Below, one piece after another: positions 30,799 through 43,339 of a stretch of DNA of 64,000 nucleotides. This stretch comes from Podospora comata (Eukaryota; Ascomycota; Sordariomycetes; Sordariales; Podosporaceae). Location of the stretch: NCBI GenBank assembly GCA_017354895.1, contig CP071493.1, positions 3,410,001 through 3,474,000 of the forward strand, written 5' to 3'. A program made the translations under genes and the position numbers. Position 1 is the stretch's first letter, and each line of letters opens with the position of its first letter. The notes below the pieces were generated by a model, which did not search any database, was not told the DNA's origin, and saw only the letters and a list, made by a program, of their open reading frames with translations.

Positions 30799-31932
30799 TT
30801 TGGAGGAGTGTGGTGTTGGAGATTGTGTTGTTGAGTATGGTTGAGGTGATGAGGGTGAAGGTAAGTGTTGAAGTTGAGCTGTCCTGAGATGCGCGTGTGT
30901 GTGCGTGTGGAGAGAGAGAGAGTGAGTGATGGTTTGACAATCGTTCTTGGATGTGTGTTGAGTTCAGGTATTTGTACTCTTCCCAAACTCAAGTGGTGAC
31001 AGCGTGTTGGTGCTCCTGTTTGCTGAATCGCTGGTGGTGACAGCGGAGATAACAGGCCTCTGGATTGGTGAGCGGAATTTACAGCTCAAAGCCACCGGGA
31101 CTTTGTTTTCCCCTGTCGGTTCCTTATTTCCACTCTTCAGTTTTCAAGGACTCAAAAGAAATCTCCGTTAAACCCAGCAATTACTAAAGCTACAAACCGG
31201 ACACAGGATGGAATGAAGCCTTTACTTCCTCATGGACATTGTACACACAGCGAGGCTAAGTCCAGGTGTGTCAATTATAGGTAATAGTTTACTAGCCAAG
31301 ACCTGGAGCCGATTGAATGGCGGGGTGCGGCACTTAGATAAGAGGGGCTAACCACCTTGAAGCCTCTCGGCAATGAATGGACTTGGCATCGTGACAGCTT
31401 AAAAAGACGTCAAGTGATGAGGATAATATCTTGTGTGACCTCACGATGTGTAGCTCATGTGTGAGTAAGCATCTTATCATATCAGATCTCCGGGCCTGAG
31501 GGAAGATTAAAATGCTTAACTCCAGCACCAGCCAATCGCAAATAAGTGAGGCAAAGTCGCCCGGAGTTAGCATCACATCATTGGCACAATGGCCGGTTCC
31601 ACCGACTGACATTCTGGCAGGCAACTCGGATGCAGAATGACGCGACCGGGCTCCTTCCGGCAATAAAGGACCAGTTGGAGATAAAGCAGGCAAATCCAGG
31701 TTCGATTCTCCAACTTGTTAAATCCGCTCTGGCTGCCGGCCAAGGATCTAGAGCTTCTTTCAATGCATCGTTGCCAAAGTCGCAATATGGCGGCGCACTG
31801 ACGCCACTGATTGTCCCTCCTGCATCTCTCTGTCCTGCACCTGCTGCGTTGCCCTTCGGTAAATTGTGCCGTGCCACCATAGACTCAGACTCCCTACTAC
31901 AAAAGACCTTGCCCCGCGAAACACATCGAATC
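30799..31932. other. divergent promoter region
   Basis: No gene is recognised between the divergent reductase and DUF202 genes. A GGTTCGATTC near 31700 resembles a tRNA B box but lacks a matching A box. Confidence 0.45.
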
Positions 31933-33224
31933 ATGGCTCAACGAGCCGATACCTCGTCGTCACCCGCTGCGACGTCGCCTGCTGCTCCTCAACCCCTCTC
32001 TCGAGAAGGACGAACCCTTCCAGGTCGCCAGCCGTTGACGAGGAAGAAGTCAGCCCAGGACCGGATCAATGAAATCCTAGAGGTCAGTGACCGTTGAATC
32101 TTCCAAAATCAGCTCAAGCCCCCGGGTTGCGGCCACCGATACACGAACTTTTGAAGGGTCTTCCCCACACGCGACCAACTCAAACACTTTCTTCCCCCCC
32201 ATCTTTCCACGCCGCCGCGATTTCAAGATCTTCTTTTCTCGTGACCACCGAATCTCGGGCGCCGGTCCGTCTTGTAATGGCGGCAATTTTTAGCTCCTCT
32301 ACCAACAACATCTTTGGCAAAAGTGTTCGTAACTTGCTCTTTGCTCTTCAAGTCCGGGATGCTCGAAACGGGTGGATCTGTGTTGCGCGTTGTCAGTACC
32401 ACCATAAACTCAACGAAACTAACATTTTTTAAATACTCAAGGGCGCTCGAGAACGCGCCGAATCATATGGCCCGGACACGTCTCCCGGTAACCTCAGCCC
32501 ACGACTACAACCGCTGCTTGATTCATCGTTGCGCGGACTGAATTATCTTTCCAACAACGCTTCACCACGCACCGGTTCCCCGCGTCTGTCGCCGTCGATT
32601 CCGGAGGAGAATGGCGTCGGTAATATCGATGGCGCGGTGACAGCGCAGCCGCAACAGCAACACATCCATTACTACAATGGCACGCAGACGAACCACTCGA
32701 CGCGGAGGCGATCCACCCGACAGTCAGCCCAGGAGCAGGGCCGGTCGGCGTCGCAAGCTGATGATGGGACGACGGGGAGAAGACATGGCGAAGAAGAAGA
32801 GGAAGGTGGTTGGAGGAAGAGGTTGAAGTATTTCAAGAGCATAGAGCTCGAGAACAAGGGGAGTGTTGCGAGGGATCACTTGGCATTGGAACGGACGTTC
32901 CTTGCCTGGTTGCGCACGTCATTGGCGTTTGCCTCGATTGGGATTGCGATTACTCAACTGTTTCGGCTGAACACTTCGTTGGCGGATGATGATCACCAGT
33001 CGTATACGCTGAGGCATTTGGGGAAGCCGCTGGGGTCGACGTTTTTGGCAGTTAGTATTTTGATTTTGTTTTTGGGGTATAATCGGTATTTGGAGAGCCA
33101 GGCGTGGGTGATTAAGGGGAAGTTTCCGGCGAGTAGGGGGACGATCATCCTGGTGTCGTTTATTGCCTTTGCGGTGACGGTGGCGAGTTTGGTTGTGGTT
33201 ATTGCTGTGCAGGGGGATCATTGA
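31933..33224 (+). CDS. DUF202 three-helix membrane protein
   Basis: The exons are 31933-32082 and 32442-33224, with an unusually long phase-0 intron of 359 bases (GTCAGT...CTCAAG, with ACTAAC branch 22 bases before the end), giving about 310 residues. The N-terminal half is Ser/Pro/Gln-rich and low complexity. The C-terminal DUF202 domain starts at ENKGSVARDHLALERTFLAW. It has three membrane segments: LRTSLAFASIGIAITQLF, GSTFLAVSILILFLGYN and GTIILVSFIAFAVTVASLVV. The DHLALERTFLAWLRTSLA box is the family signature. The domain resembles the membrane part of the vacuolar transporter chaperone Vtc1. Its specific function in moulds is not established. Confidence 0.82.
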
Positions 33225-33894
33225 GGTTTATTATGGTGGGATTAAGTATGAGTGGTGACCCTGAGTTATGGCTGAAGGGGGTTTTTAATGCTGATAGCGT
33301 GGGTGAGAACCTTGAGGGTTGGGTGAGGTCATCGCTAGAGCTATGCATGGAGAATGAAAATAAGCCCATGAACGATGACTTGTCCTTACAAGCCCGAATA
33401 ACCAATGTGAAACAAACTTGGAAAGACCAAATCATGATTAAAAGGATTTTGGTTTTTGACAAGAAAATATTACTTGCATTTCTTGCATGCTGCATCCGTT
33501 TGCATTCTCTTTCTCACAAGCAAGTTCCCACCAAACTTGAACCTGGGTAAGCTCCCTCACCACAAAATAGTTGACACGCAAAAAGTAAGTTAACCCCTAT
33601 TATATTATGAACCGTACCTTAAACATCACAATTAGGCCGTCAAAGATAGTTACTAAGCCTTTTCAATATTCCCGAAGGCCTTTTAACTATCTTTGAAGGC
33701 CTACAGACCATCCTTGAAGGCATGTCAACCTACTCATAGTGTCTTCAATTATTTTGTTGCATCTCACAGCCGGAGACCCACTCTCTCAACTTCAAGATCA
33801 ACCTCCCTTCCTCAACCACCACCAGCACCACCACCAGCAGCACCACCACCAGCACGTTCAAATCTGAGAAAAGAGTGGTTTGTTTACTTCAAAA
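33225..33894. other. intergenic with minisatellite
   Basis: No gene is seen. It contains GGCCTT minisatellite locus 3 and, near the right end, CCA-rich leader sequence before the helicase start. Confidence 0.5.
33633..33727. repeat. GGCCTT minisatellite, locus 3 (hairpin)
   Basis: The arm 33642-33661 (AAAGATAGTTACTAAGCCTT) and the arm 33675-33694 (AAGGCCTTTTAACTATCTTT) are inverted repeats matching 17 of 20, separated by 13 bases. Two more degenerate units follow to the right. The second arm is the exact reverse complement of 8203-8222. Confidence 0.85.
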
Positions 33895-36800
33895 ATGGCA
33901 GTCGATATTCCCACCTTTGCCTCGACGCAGATTTCGCTTCTGGCGGCGGAGCTCCAAGCTGAAGTGGACGAGACGTCGATGCTAGTGTCGCTTCATAGCC
34001 CGAGTGCTCTCCAGCGCGCGGGGGTTGCGCTGACGAACCTGGCGGTTTTGTCGCAGAGGACGGGGTTGGGGGGGAAGACTGTTGTTGAGCTGGGGCCGGA
34101 TGGTGCGTTTAGTTCTTCGGGTGATTTGCCCGAGCATGGGATTCGAAGTGGGGATATTGTCTTGCTGGCTGAGCAGCCGGCCGCCAGTGGGAAGAAGAGG
34201 GAGGTGAAGGAGTTGGAACGGAAGGGGGTTAAGGGGGTTGTGACGAGGGTGGGGAGGCAGGCTTTGGGGGTTGCTGTTGGGGAGGATGGGGAGGGGGAGG
34301 TGGTGGGGGGGGATAGGAGGGTTTGGATTGTTAAGTTGGCTGATGAGGTGACGTGGAAGAGGATGAATGGGACGATGGAGAAGATGGCCAAGATGGCGGA
34401 GGGGGAGTACTCTTATTTTATGAGGGTTCTCTTTGGCCTGACCACACCTTCGCCTGTTCCAGAGGATTTGAGCAAGGATGAAGAGGTGGGAGAAGGAAAG
34501 ATAAAGTGGTTCGATACCAGTTTGAACGAGTCGCAGAAGGATGCTATTAGGTTTGCGTTGAAGAGTCAGGAGATTGCTCTTATTCATGGCCCGCCGGGGG
34601 TAAGTTTCTTGTTTTTTCTTGTTTTTTTCCCTTTTTTCCTTTTTATATACCAACTTACCCCCCAAAAAGACAGGGAAAACCCACACCCTAATCGAACTAA
34701 TCCTCCAACTCCTCGCCCTCAACCCCAACTCCCGCATCCTCGTCTGCGGCCCCTCCAATATCTCGGTAGACAACATCGTTGAGCGCCTCTCCCCGCACAA
34801 AATCCCCTTGATCCGCCTCGGCCACCCCGCCCGTTTGCTGCCCTCCGTCCTGAACCACTCTCTCGACGTCTTGACTCGCACCAGTGAAGCGGGGGCCATC
34901 GTCAAGGACGTCAGGGCCGAAATGGACGCCAAGCAAGCGTCTATTCGAAAAACCCGCTCCGGGAAGGAGAGGAAGGCCATCTACGCTGATTTGAAGGAGT
35001 TGCGCAAGGAGTATAGACAGCGAGAGAAAAAGTGCGTGAGTGATCTCGTTGCCAAAAGCAAAGTCGTGCTCGCAACGCTTCATGGCTCAGGGGGGTACCA
35101 GTTACGAGACGAAAAGTTTGACGTGGTCATTATTGACGAGGCGTCGCAGGCGTTGGAGGCGCAGTGTTGGGTTGCGTTGCTGTCGGCTAAGAAGGCAATC
35201 TGCGCTGGTGATCATTTGCAGTTGCCGCCGACTATCAAAAGCTTGAACTCTTCTTCTTCTTCAAAGACTTCTTCTACCTCTGGGGAGAAGAAGACTGCAA
35301 AGACCAAGAAAGCCACCGCCACGAGCAGTACCCCCCCAACTATCCCGAAAGGTGCCACGTTGGAAACGACATTGTTCGACAGGCTCCTCTCCCTCCACGG
35401 GCCCAAAATCAAAAGGATGCTCACCACCCAGTACCGGATGCACGAATCTATCATGCGGTTCCCTTCTGATGAGCTATATGAAGGGAAGCTGATTGCTGCG
35501 GAGGGGGTCAAGGCTAGGTTGTTGAACCAGCTGCCTGATGTGAGGGATGTTGATGAGACGAGGGAGCCGTTGATTTTTATTGATACCCAGGGCGGGGATT
35601 TTCCGGAGAAGACCGAAGATGAGGAGGAGGAGGAGGAGAAGAAGAAGAAGGGAGTGACGAAGAGGAGTTTGTATGGGGATAGTAAGAGGAATGAGGGGGA
35701 GGCGATGTTGGTGAGGGAGCACGTGAGATGTTTGGTGGAGGACGGGGGGGTGAGGGCCGAGGATGTGGCGGTTGTTAGTCCGTATAATGCGCAGGTATGT
35801 TTCTCTCTCACTTCTATCCAAGCGGTTACATTGGAGCTGCCAGGCACTGGTTGGTTCACTTGATGAAGACCCGAGGGGGAGAAACATCATCGGTTGCTAC
35901 TAGTGTAGGCGTGGAGGAATCACGGAGACCAGAAGCTTGGTTTGGATGTGACGGAGACCGGATCGTATGGTTTACGAAGAGGTTAACCCCCATCCGATCA
36001 CTCGGGACGAGGTGATGAGACGGCACGCGGTTCGGACCCGTCTGCCATCCACACCCGCGCTACGAAGAGCTTTACTCATTCTAATGCTCGGGAGACCCTA
36101 TACGGTTCGGGCGGGACGGGAGAGAGTCAAGATCGTCCGGCCCCCATGCTCTCCGTCATGATCCATCCGAAAGATAGGACGACCATGAGATCATTTGTCA
36201 TCGCTACCAGCAAACAACACCCCTCTCTTTCCTTCTCTCCTTCCAGAATCCGGGGCCGAACATGGACGAGGGTTCAGGCCGTTCAACGTCAAACCTCAAG
36301 CATAAGGCAAGAGTACCAAGCTAACCATGCGAAAATCTAGCTCGCCCTCCTGGCCCCCCTCAAAGAGCAATATCCCGGCATAGAACTCGGCTCAGTCGAC
36401 GGGTTCCAAGGCCGGGAAAAAGAAGCAGTGATCGTCACGCTTGTGCGAAGCAACTCGGACGGAGAGGTCGGTTTCCTTGCCGAGAAGAGAAGACTCAACG
36501 GTACGTTTATTCTATTTTATTCTGGCGGATTAGTTCGGGTAGTAGGATCAGGTTGCACGACGTCAGTGCGCTGCATGGCATATACGCATGGCGGCATGAA
36601 CACACAACACACGTTACTGTAGTGTATAGGAGATGGGCGTCAATGCGAGGGGTATGGTATGGTATGGTATGGCATGGCGTTAGATGAGATGCTAATTTGG
36701 ACTGTAATACACTGCAGTGGCCATGACACGGCCAAAGAGGTCGTTGACTGTGATTGGGGATTCGGAGACGGTCAAGAAGTGAGTAGCTACTGCTCCATTT

Positions 36801-36953
36801 TTGAAACCTTTGCGGATGTAATACTAACACTTGGATGGCAGAGGCAGCAAATTCCTCAAAAAGTGGATGGAGTTCTTGGAAGAGAATGCAGACTTGCGCT
36901 ATCCGGACCTTGCTTCTCTCACGGCTGCTGCAGCAGCTGCTGCGAAGGCATGA
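33895..36953 (+). CDS. HCS1: HCS1/SMUBP2-type DNA helicase A
   Basis: The five exons are 33895-34599, 34670-35794, 36341-36500, 36718-36778 and 36842-36953, all GT-AG and in frame, giving about 720 residues (yeast Hcs1 has 683). It is a UPF1-like SF1B helicase, described in yeast as DNA polymerase alpha-associated helicase A. Walker A GPPGTGKT (about 232-239) is split by intron 1. Further motifs are [11 protein letters not shown] (Ia), [16 protein letters not shown] (II, about 389), GDHLQLPPT (III), [12 protein letters not shown] (IV), [20 protein letters not shown] (V) and [16 protein letters not shown] (VI, across intron 4). A Ser/Lys-rich insertion lies between III and IV, and an acidic-lysine insert lies before the [11 protein letters not shown] helix. 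Intron 3 is 546 bases, far longer than the others. Confidence 0.92.
36651..36676. repeat. (GGTAT)n short tandem repeat
   Basis: About four to five GGTAT units lie inside the fourth intron of the helicase gene. Confidence 0.85.
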
Positions 36954-39900
36954 ATCTGATGCGGGGGCAAGCGGGAGGGGGGACGTATGATAGAGACATA
37001 CCAAGTCGCCACCATGAAATCCAAGGAACGAGTTCCCGTTCCCGTCTTTATGCGATGATTCGGACCTGAAAAGCAAGTGAGGTCCAACAAACGGGAGGTT
37101 CTCAAGATCTGGTTAGGGAGGGTGTTATCCCCCAGTTGGACCCATGGTCTGGTTGTGGCTGACCCAGGAAGAACGTTTGGTTAGGGCTCGTCGATTCGGA
37201 GAATTATTGGCCTTGGTTCCAGGCTAAAAGTGAAGAGACACCTCCTCGTTGTGAATCGCGGGGTTTTTTCCTTTCCTTCTGTGAGACATGACTGAGGCCA
37301 TGTCTTGAAAGCTCTTGGACATGTTTGGTCACGAATCGCGTGGCTCCAAGACATCACATTGCAGCGTGGTGTTTTGGATCGGAAGAGGTTGTTTCCCGTC
37401 GCAATTGGCTGTCTGTTGTCTCTTTTGCTTGGCCCCCGTTGAAGGTGCCTCAGAGAGAGAGGCTTCGCAGTGGAAAGTTCAGACGGCGACATTTCTGTAC
37501 CATGTATGACCCCTGCTGTTTCAGATGGACCCCCGCCTGTGGGGTTGAGTGGCCGGTGCTTCATGGAACGGCTCGGCTTTGAGCGGGGATGGTTCTCCCT
37601 TGACGTCCGTCTCCAATGACAGCCATCGAACTGCAAGATGGCAGGACGATTCGCATGATTCGAACCAGATTCTACGGGAGGGAAGAGGTTGTCTAGAACT
37701 TCGAACTTTGGAGGAGGGCAGCATGCTTCCGTATCGCTACAGAGAAGGAAAGGCAAGCGAAAGGGAATACCCCGTTGTAATGTGCTTGCCTCCTCGACTG
37801 TGCAGATTGGCGAGGGTTGGATGTTTTATCGATAGCAGTGTATCATCGTCCTCGTATTGTTCCGTCCTGCCCTGCCCCCCCGCCAGAGAGAGGATGGCAC
37901 TTTGTGTCACCCGTGCGCCCGCGCTGCTCCCCTGTTGGAGTCTCATCGCGACAAGAGGTTGAAGGTGTGTCGGCGATCTGTTGTTTTCGATCTTTTGGCG
38001 GGACTGGGAGACAAGCGCGGTGGTTGTTCGGAGACGCGGAGACGACACCACCCTCCTTGTCAACAAACAGCCGCGGTCCTTCCAAGATGGTTGCACAAAC
38101 TGGGGATTGGTGGTGATAGATGAACTGATGCGCTGCGCTACCGTGCTGCAGCGAGTTATCCTTCTTTGGCGAGGCCGGGTTGCTGGATGGCAAAGCTTGT
38201 TGCCCGCTCGCTGAAAGGGCTTGCATATGCGTGCGGACATAGGCCGCGTATCAAGGAGGTGGGAGACAAGAAGGAGAAGCGCGCATTTATTTGGAGTGTC
38301 ATCTGCTCACTTTCTCAATTGGACGCACACCCTCAGGTTGGGTGACGATGCTACCTTGCAGCATCCCCCGGATGACATGTTTCTGTGGGAGAAGCGGAGA
38401 TCTTATTCCAGCGACCCCGACAATAATATGATGGACCCCTCCAGGATTTTGGGAGTTGAAGGACGGGAATGATGACATTTGGCGAAGATCAAACTTGAGC
38501 GATAGAAGTGATGATGAAAGACCGGGCCTTCGATCTGGTCCGCTCCTCCCTTGCTTGGTTGCTCTTGCGGTCAACGGCCAGCTTCCCTCAAAACTGGAGA
38601 GCGTGGGGTTGGCACCTGCATCTTGCTTGAGAATATATCAGCCAGCCGCGGTGGTGGAGTGGAGATTAGGTCACACACACAATCTCCAGACTCCCATATC
38701 CGATATCGTCACCACCGAAGCCACCTTCATTGTGTCGTTTGCGATATCCCGCATTGACGTTGATATCTTTTATTGTCGTTTCTTTTTGTACTGTTGGTGG
38801 AGTTGGTTGATCTGGACTGCTCAACGAACCCCTGGACAGAGCGGCCACCCAGCGATACCAAAGCAGGTATAGCGCTGACTGGGGCTCGCGCTGCGCAAAA
38901 GCCACGCGATGGCCTGGTTGTCTGTATTCCCTTGCTTCGAGTATAGGTACTCTGTATCTACACAGCGCACAGTGTGCTACAACCGAGAGCGGTTCACCAA
39001 AGGGAACATTGCACAAGCGAGCCCCCCTAATATCGCGGCCGGCGATTTCAGGGATTCCTTCCAGAAGCTGCAATGGATATAGATGAAGCTGCCCGCAAGA
39101 GGGCATGAAAGAGGGCGGCACAGGGCATCGCCGAAGGGATTCTACAACAATGCGCCCAATTCCAGCCTCAAGCACTCGGCAGCCGCTTCCGCGATGAGTT
39201 GTCCATCACCCACCTCGAGGTGCAGATGGATGCAGGCACGCGCCGGAATACAACTTGCCTCCTGCCTGACTGTGACTGTTCTGGAACCGGCCAGCAGTTC
39301 ATCGCATCTCTATTCCTTTCTTTTTCGACCAACCATACTTGAGCCTCTCTTCTGTCTGATCTTGGTCGGGCATCGGGGGGAACATCTACAACACAACCTA
39401 TCAAACTCACGGACTCTTCACCAGTCGTTGCAAGGGTTCGAGGGACCCCGGCAAAGCCCAAGTCAAGACAAGACCCACCGCCTCCGTTCTCCACCGCAGC
39501 GGCCCCAAGCGCAACCCCCCCCTCACCATCCCCTCCCTCCATCACCGTCGCATCAAGTCTGCGATCCTTGTTCTTGCAGCAGCGCCGCCGCCGGGCAACC
39601 TGGAGCAGTCAAGAATCCGCCGCGCGCAGCATTAAATATCCGCCCACTGCCCACTGCCCAGTGGCGCGCTGCCTGCGGAAAAGTGATGGGGCGACGTGCT
39701 TCTGTCCAACTGTTTACACTGGCCTGCACCACCCTCTGCAGCTCCGCGTCGACCCGGTGGGCCAGGCAGGTTATAGGTTGTTGATAGCTCTCTGTCCTCG
39801 GCCCTCTTGCCTTCAGCCGGCATCGCCTTCCCCCCCCGTCTCACAGCAGCAACAGAGGAGCCGCATTGCTGGCCATGTGGAACTTGTAACGGTGAGACGT

Positions 39901-40157
39901 TGGAAGAAGGAAACTGTGCGTCGGGACCCAGGATTATCCTCCGCAAGGCACTCTGGAACCGGCGAATCACGACTCACTCCTCGCCATCAACACCTGTTTT
40001 GTGCCCAGATGGCTGTGACAGTCGAAGCCCATATCTGCTCACTCTAACCCAATTCCTTCACCCGGCCCCTCCCTCTTTTCCCAAAAGCCTGTCGTTACCG
40101 TTATCGAAAAAAAGGGAAAAAGAAAAAAAAAGTCCGTTGTAGACAACGCCGATCAAT
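36954..40157. other. 3.2 kb gene-free stretch
   Basis: No protein domain, tRNA or rRNA was recognised on either strand. Many medium open frames overlap in several phases without good protein character. The right end, with CT-rich and A-rich tracts, is probably the long 5' leader and promoter of the gene at 40158. An undetected non-coding RNA cannot be excluded. Confidence 0.5.
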
Positions 40158-42734
40158 ATGCCGAGCATATTCGGAAGGTCTAGCTCCGGCACTCCGGCCG
40201 GGGCCCGTGCCAAGACCAGGAAGTCGATCCGGGGTGCCATCATCTCGGCCCCGATCCCGATACCCAGCACTGTCGATGATGACGAGTTCCCCATGCGCAA
40301 ACCCGGATCTGCAAAGGCATCGACAGTCACCGACGAAGAGTTTCCGATTAGGAGACCGGGAACAGGAATTGCCACGCCTTTACCCCTGGCTGATGAGCAT
40401 TCGCCATCATTGGACGGGAAGCACGAGCGCGACCATGAAAAGGGAAGCGGAGACGAGAGGGATCTTCCAGACGAGGTGGTTCCCGTATCCTCCATGTTGG
40501 GCGGCGCTGTCGACAAAGAGACTGGCGAGATCATTCCCGAAGCGCCGTCAGATCCACCACCTGGGCCTCCGTCTCGCTTGAGTACTCCGGCCGGGGCGCC
40601 GCCGGCACCACGAACTGCGTCCACAACGCCACCAAATCGCACCTCACCGCGAGGACCTTCACCGCAAGGGATTTCGCCATCTAGAGTGTCACCGCCGAGG
40701 GCATCACCACCGGCAAGAAGAGCAACACAGCCAGCAATCAGCACGCAGCTCAGGTACTCGACCATCAGTGATGCGCCTAGCAAAAACACCACTCAAAGCA
40801 CTGTGCCGCAGCGGAAGAAATCCACGCTACGGTCGGCTTTGGGAAAGCTATTCGGCCGTGGCAAGAAGAAGCAAAATGTTCAGGACACCAGCCCTACGCC
40901 GATCCCGGAAGTTGAGCCTGTCAGCTCGATACAGCATAGAAGTGTATGTTAACCAGAAGCGAGAGTAATTTGGTCGTTTTTGGAGTGCTAACATGAAAAT
41001 TTGTAGGATCCAACTGCACTCGGCAGGCCAAATCACCCACCAGCAAAGCGCTCAGCTTCACTTCCCATCAGCGAGTTCGACCGGCCCCTGAGGTCACATT
41101 CTATCGGCCCTGACGACATCATGGCCATTGAGAGCGCACGAAACTCGATGCAGTTGGCAGGAGAGGGTGGTTCATCTGTTGCAAACCCGAATAATCGTCG
41201 TAGAGCTGCAACGACGACCAGCCGGATGATGTTCCAGCAGCGTTTGCGCAACCCAGAATGGGGAGCCGGTCTATCACCACGACCTGCGAGTGCTCAAGGA
41301 CGGGGTGGAAGTAGCAAGGAGGAAAACCACGCCGTTACGCACGATCCGGATGAAATCGGGCGTGCCATCACCAGTGATAGCGGCCACGGTCTGCGGCGGC
41401 GGTCTAGGAGCTTGTCTGGTCTTCAGGACTTTGCCAATGCCCGAACTGTGACGGCCCGGAGACGAAGTGATGAGATGCGTTTCTGGCGGCAGTCATACGA
41501 CCCAACCGGTCTCATGTCGCCATTATCATCCAATGCCCCAGACATTGACGACACAGGCGTGGTGGATGTCAGCACCCCAGACAGCCCAGCAGTCGAAGTG
41601 CCACCAAAAACACCGCCGCAGCCCTTCAATTTTGGTCTGCTGTCCAAAGACATGCTCGGCATGAAGATAACCCATGCTGCCAACTTGGACACCCGAGTCG
41701 GGAACCTCGAGTCGCGAACTCGCAAGCTGGAGAGGGTAGTCACCCAGCTCTGTCACGCCGTCCCCGGATTCAAAGGTCCCCTAGGCGATACCACTCCCAC
41801 TCCTGCAACGTCACAAAACGAACCCTTCCCAGTCCAAAAGAAGGTCTCGGTCCAGCAACCCCAATTCGGCTTTTCCACCTCGACGCCTCCACCAACGATA
41901 CCGGCCATCTACAATCCCATTCCCCCAACGCCCGTCCAACCAAGCAGCAGCTCCCGCAAGTCACTAGAAACCGAAGACAGGGACACTCACTCCCTTTTAT
42001 CCTTTGGCGAAGCACCCACCTTTATCAGCTCCCTCCACCCGCCGTCCTCGACGGCAACCCAAGCCGCCCAGTCTTTGACCGTCGCCGCCCCACCACCACC
42101 ACCACCACCACCACTACCATCAACCCCCATCCCTTCCCGACCAACAGAAGAAACCGTTACGGAACTCAAAGCCGAACTAGCATCTGAACGCGCCGCCCGT
42201 CAAGACCTCGAGTCTCAAGTGAAGAAACTTTCCGAACGGCTGAATACCCTGTCTTCGACTGTCTTCGCCATGGTGCGCAGCCCGTCCGAGTCTCGGTCTC
42301 AGGAGCGGCTGATTGCGCCGGCTGCGTCGAGTAGTAGTTTGAGTACTGGGTCTCCGTTGCTGTTGCCGAATAGTCTGAAGGGGACGACGACGACAAGGGC
42401 AAAGTCGCACATTCCTGCTGTTACGCAGCAGGGGCAGGAGCAGTTGAGTGTATTTGATGATGATGATGATGATGATGAGGAGGAGGAGGAGGAGGAGGAG
42501 GAAAAGGACTTTCAGACTCCGGTGGAGGTGGTCAAGTACGGGGCTTTTGGGGAGGAGTTGAAGGATCATGGGGTTGTTGGGGAAGAAGGGGGAGATGGGG
42601 AGGGGGAGTGGGGAGGGAATTTGGATGGGGATGGGGGCGGGGGAGGGGAGGAGAATAAGAGGAGGAAGGCGGCGAGGACGTTGAGTTTGAGTCAGTTGAC
42701 TTTGGGGAGGGGAGGGGGGAGGGGCAAGGTTTGA
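40158..42734 (+). CDS. Ser/Pro-rich protein with coiled coil, unknown
   Basis: The exons are 40158-40943 and 41007-42734, with a phase-0 intron of 63 bases (GTATGT...TTGTAG), giving about 837 residues. It is mostly disordered, rich in Ser, Pro and Arg. The N-terminus MPSIFGRSSSGTPAGARAKT is followed by a duplicated short motif, DDEFPMRKPG then DEEFPIRRPG. A basic stretch KSTLRSALGKLFGRGKKK may bind membrane or nucleic acid. Two helical segments, DTRVGNLESRTRKLERVVTQ and VTELKAELASERAARQDLES, are likely coiled coils. The C-terminus is very acidic (DDDDDDDEEEEEEEEEKDF), coded by GAT/GAG repeats, then Gly-rich. I do not recognise a family. A cytoskeletal or regulatory scaffold would be a guess. 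Confidence 0.75.
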
Positions 42735-43339
42735 TAGGGCACCATGAGCGACATACGACGGCGGCACGACGATTGTTGAGTCATTTCTCGAGGACATTTT
42801 GTTTACATACCATCTACACCCTTCTCTGCATTTTGGCATAGCTGGCGGGCATTTCTTTCTTTCTTTTTCTTCGCAGTGTGTTATTGTTTAAGGCATATAT
42901 ATCATCTTATATCTTTCTTACCGGGTGTGTTTTTGCGGTCATGGGGTGGGGGGAAGTTAATACTGGGTATCAAAGAAGGAGGTTTTGTATTTTTTTTTTT
43001 TTTTGCGTTGGGAGGATGTCTGCGTATGTTTATGTATAACTAGATACCCCCGTTTCCGGATTTTATATTTAGGATAGGGACAGAGGAGAGCTTTTCTGGC
43101 TGGTTGGAATGTTGAATTGAAGTTTTTATCCTGCACTTTTTCTTGCTCAACTTCTGTGCTGCGGTGTGGTGAAATGGTTCCCTGCCTAATTTGAAGATGC
43201 GTGAGGAGCTGATGTTGGGCAAGTGGAAGGAAGTGTAGGTCGTGAATCTCCAACCAACAAGTAAACCCGGGTTTTTAAAAATGGTTTGAAGTTCTGCACA
43301 TAATGAATACCTTATCATTACATACCCCAATACCCAAGC

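Noticed and set aside
31690-31715. tRNA B-box-like GGTTCGATTC
   Set aside because: No A box or acceptor stem is found at the right distance upstream.
37640-37670. Minus-strand GGTTCGAATC, possible tRNA
   Set aside because: The T-stem does not pair and there is no D-arm.
37181-37756. 191-codon minus-strand open frame
   Set aside because: No domain, no good start context, overlapping open frames on the other strand; composition not protein-like.
39083-39784. 233-codon plus-strand open frame
   Set aside because: Low-complexity and Cys-scattered with no family resemblance; likely chance in GC-rich DNA.
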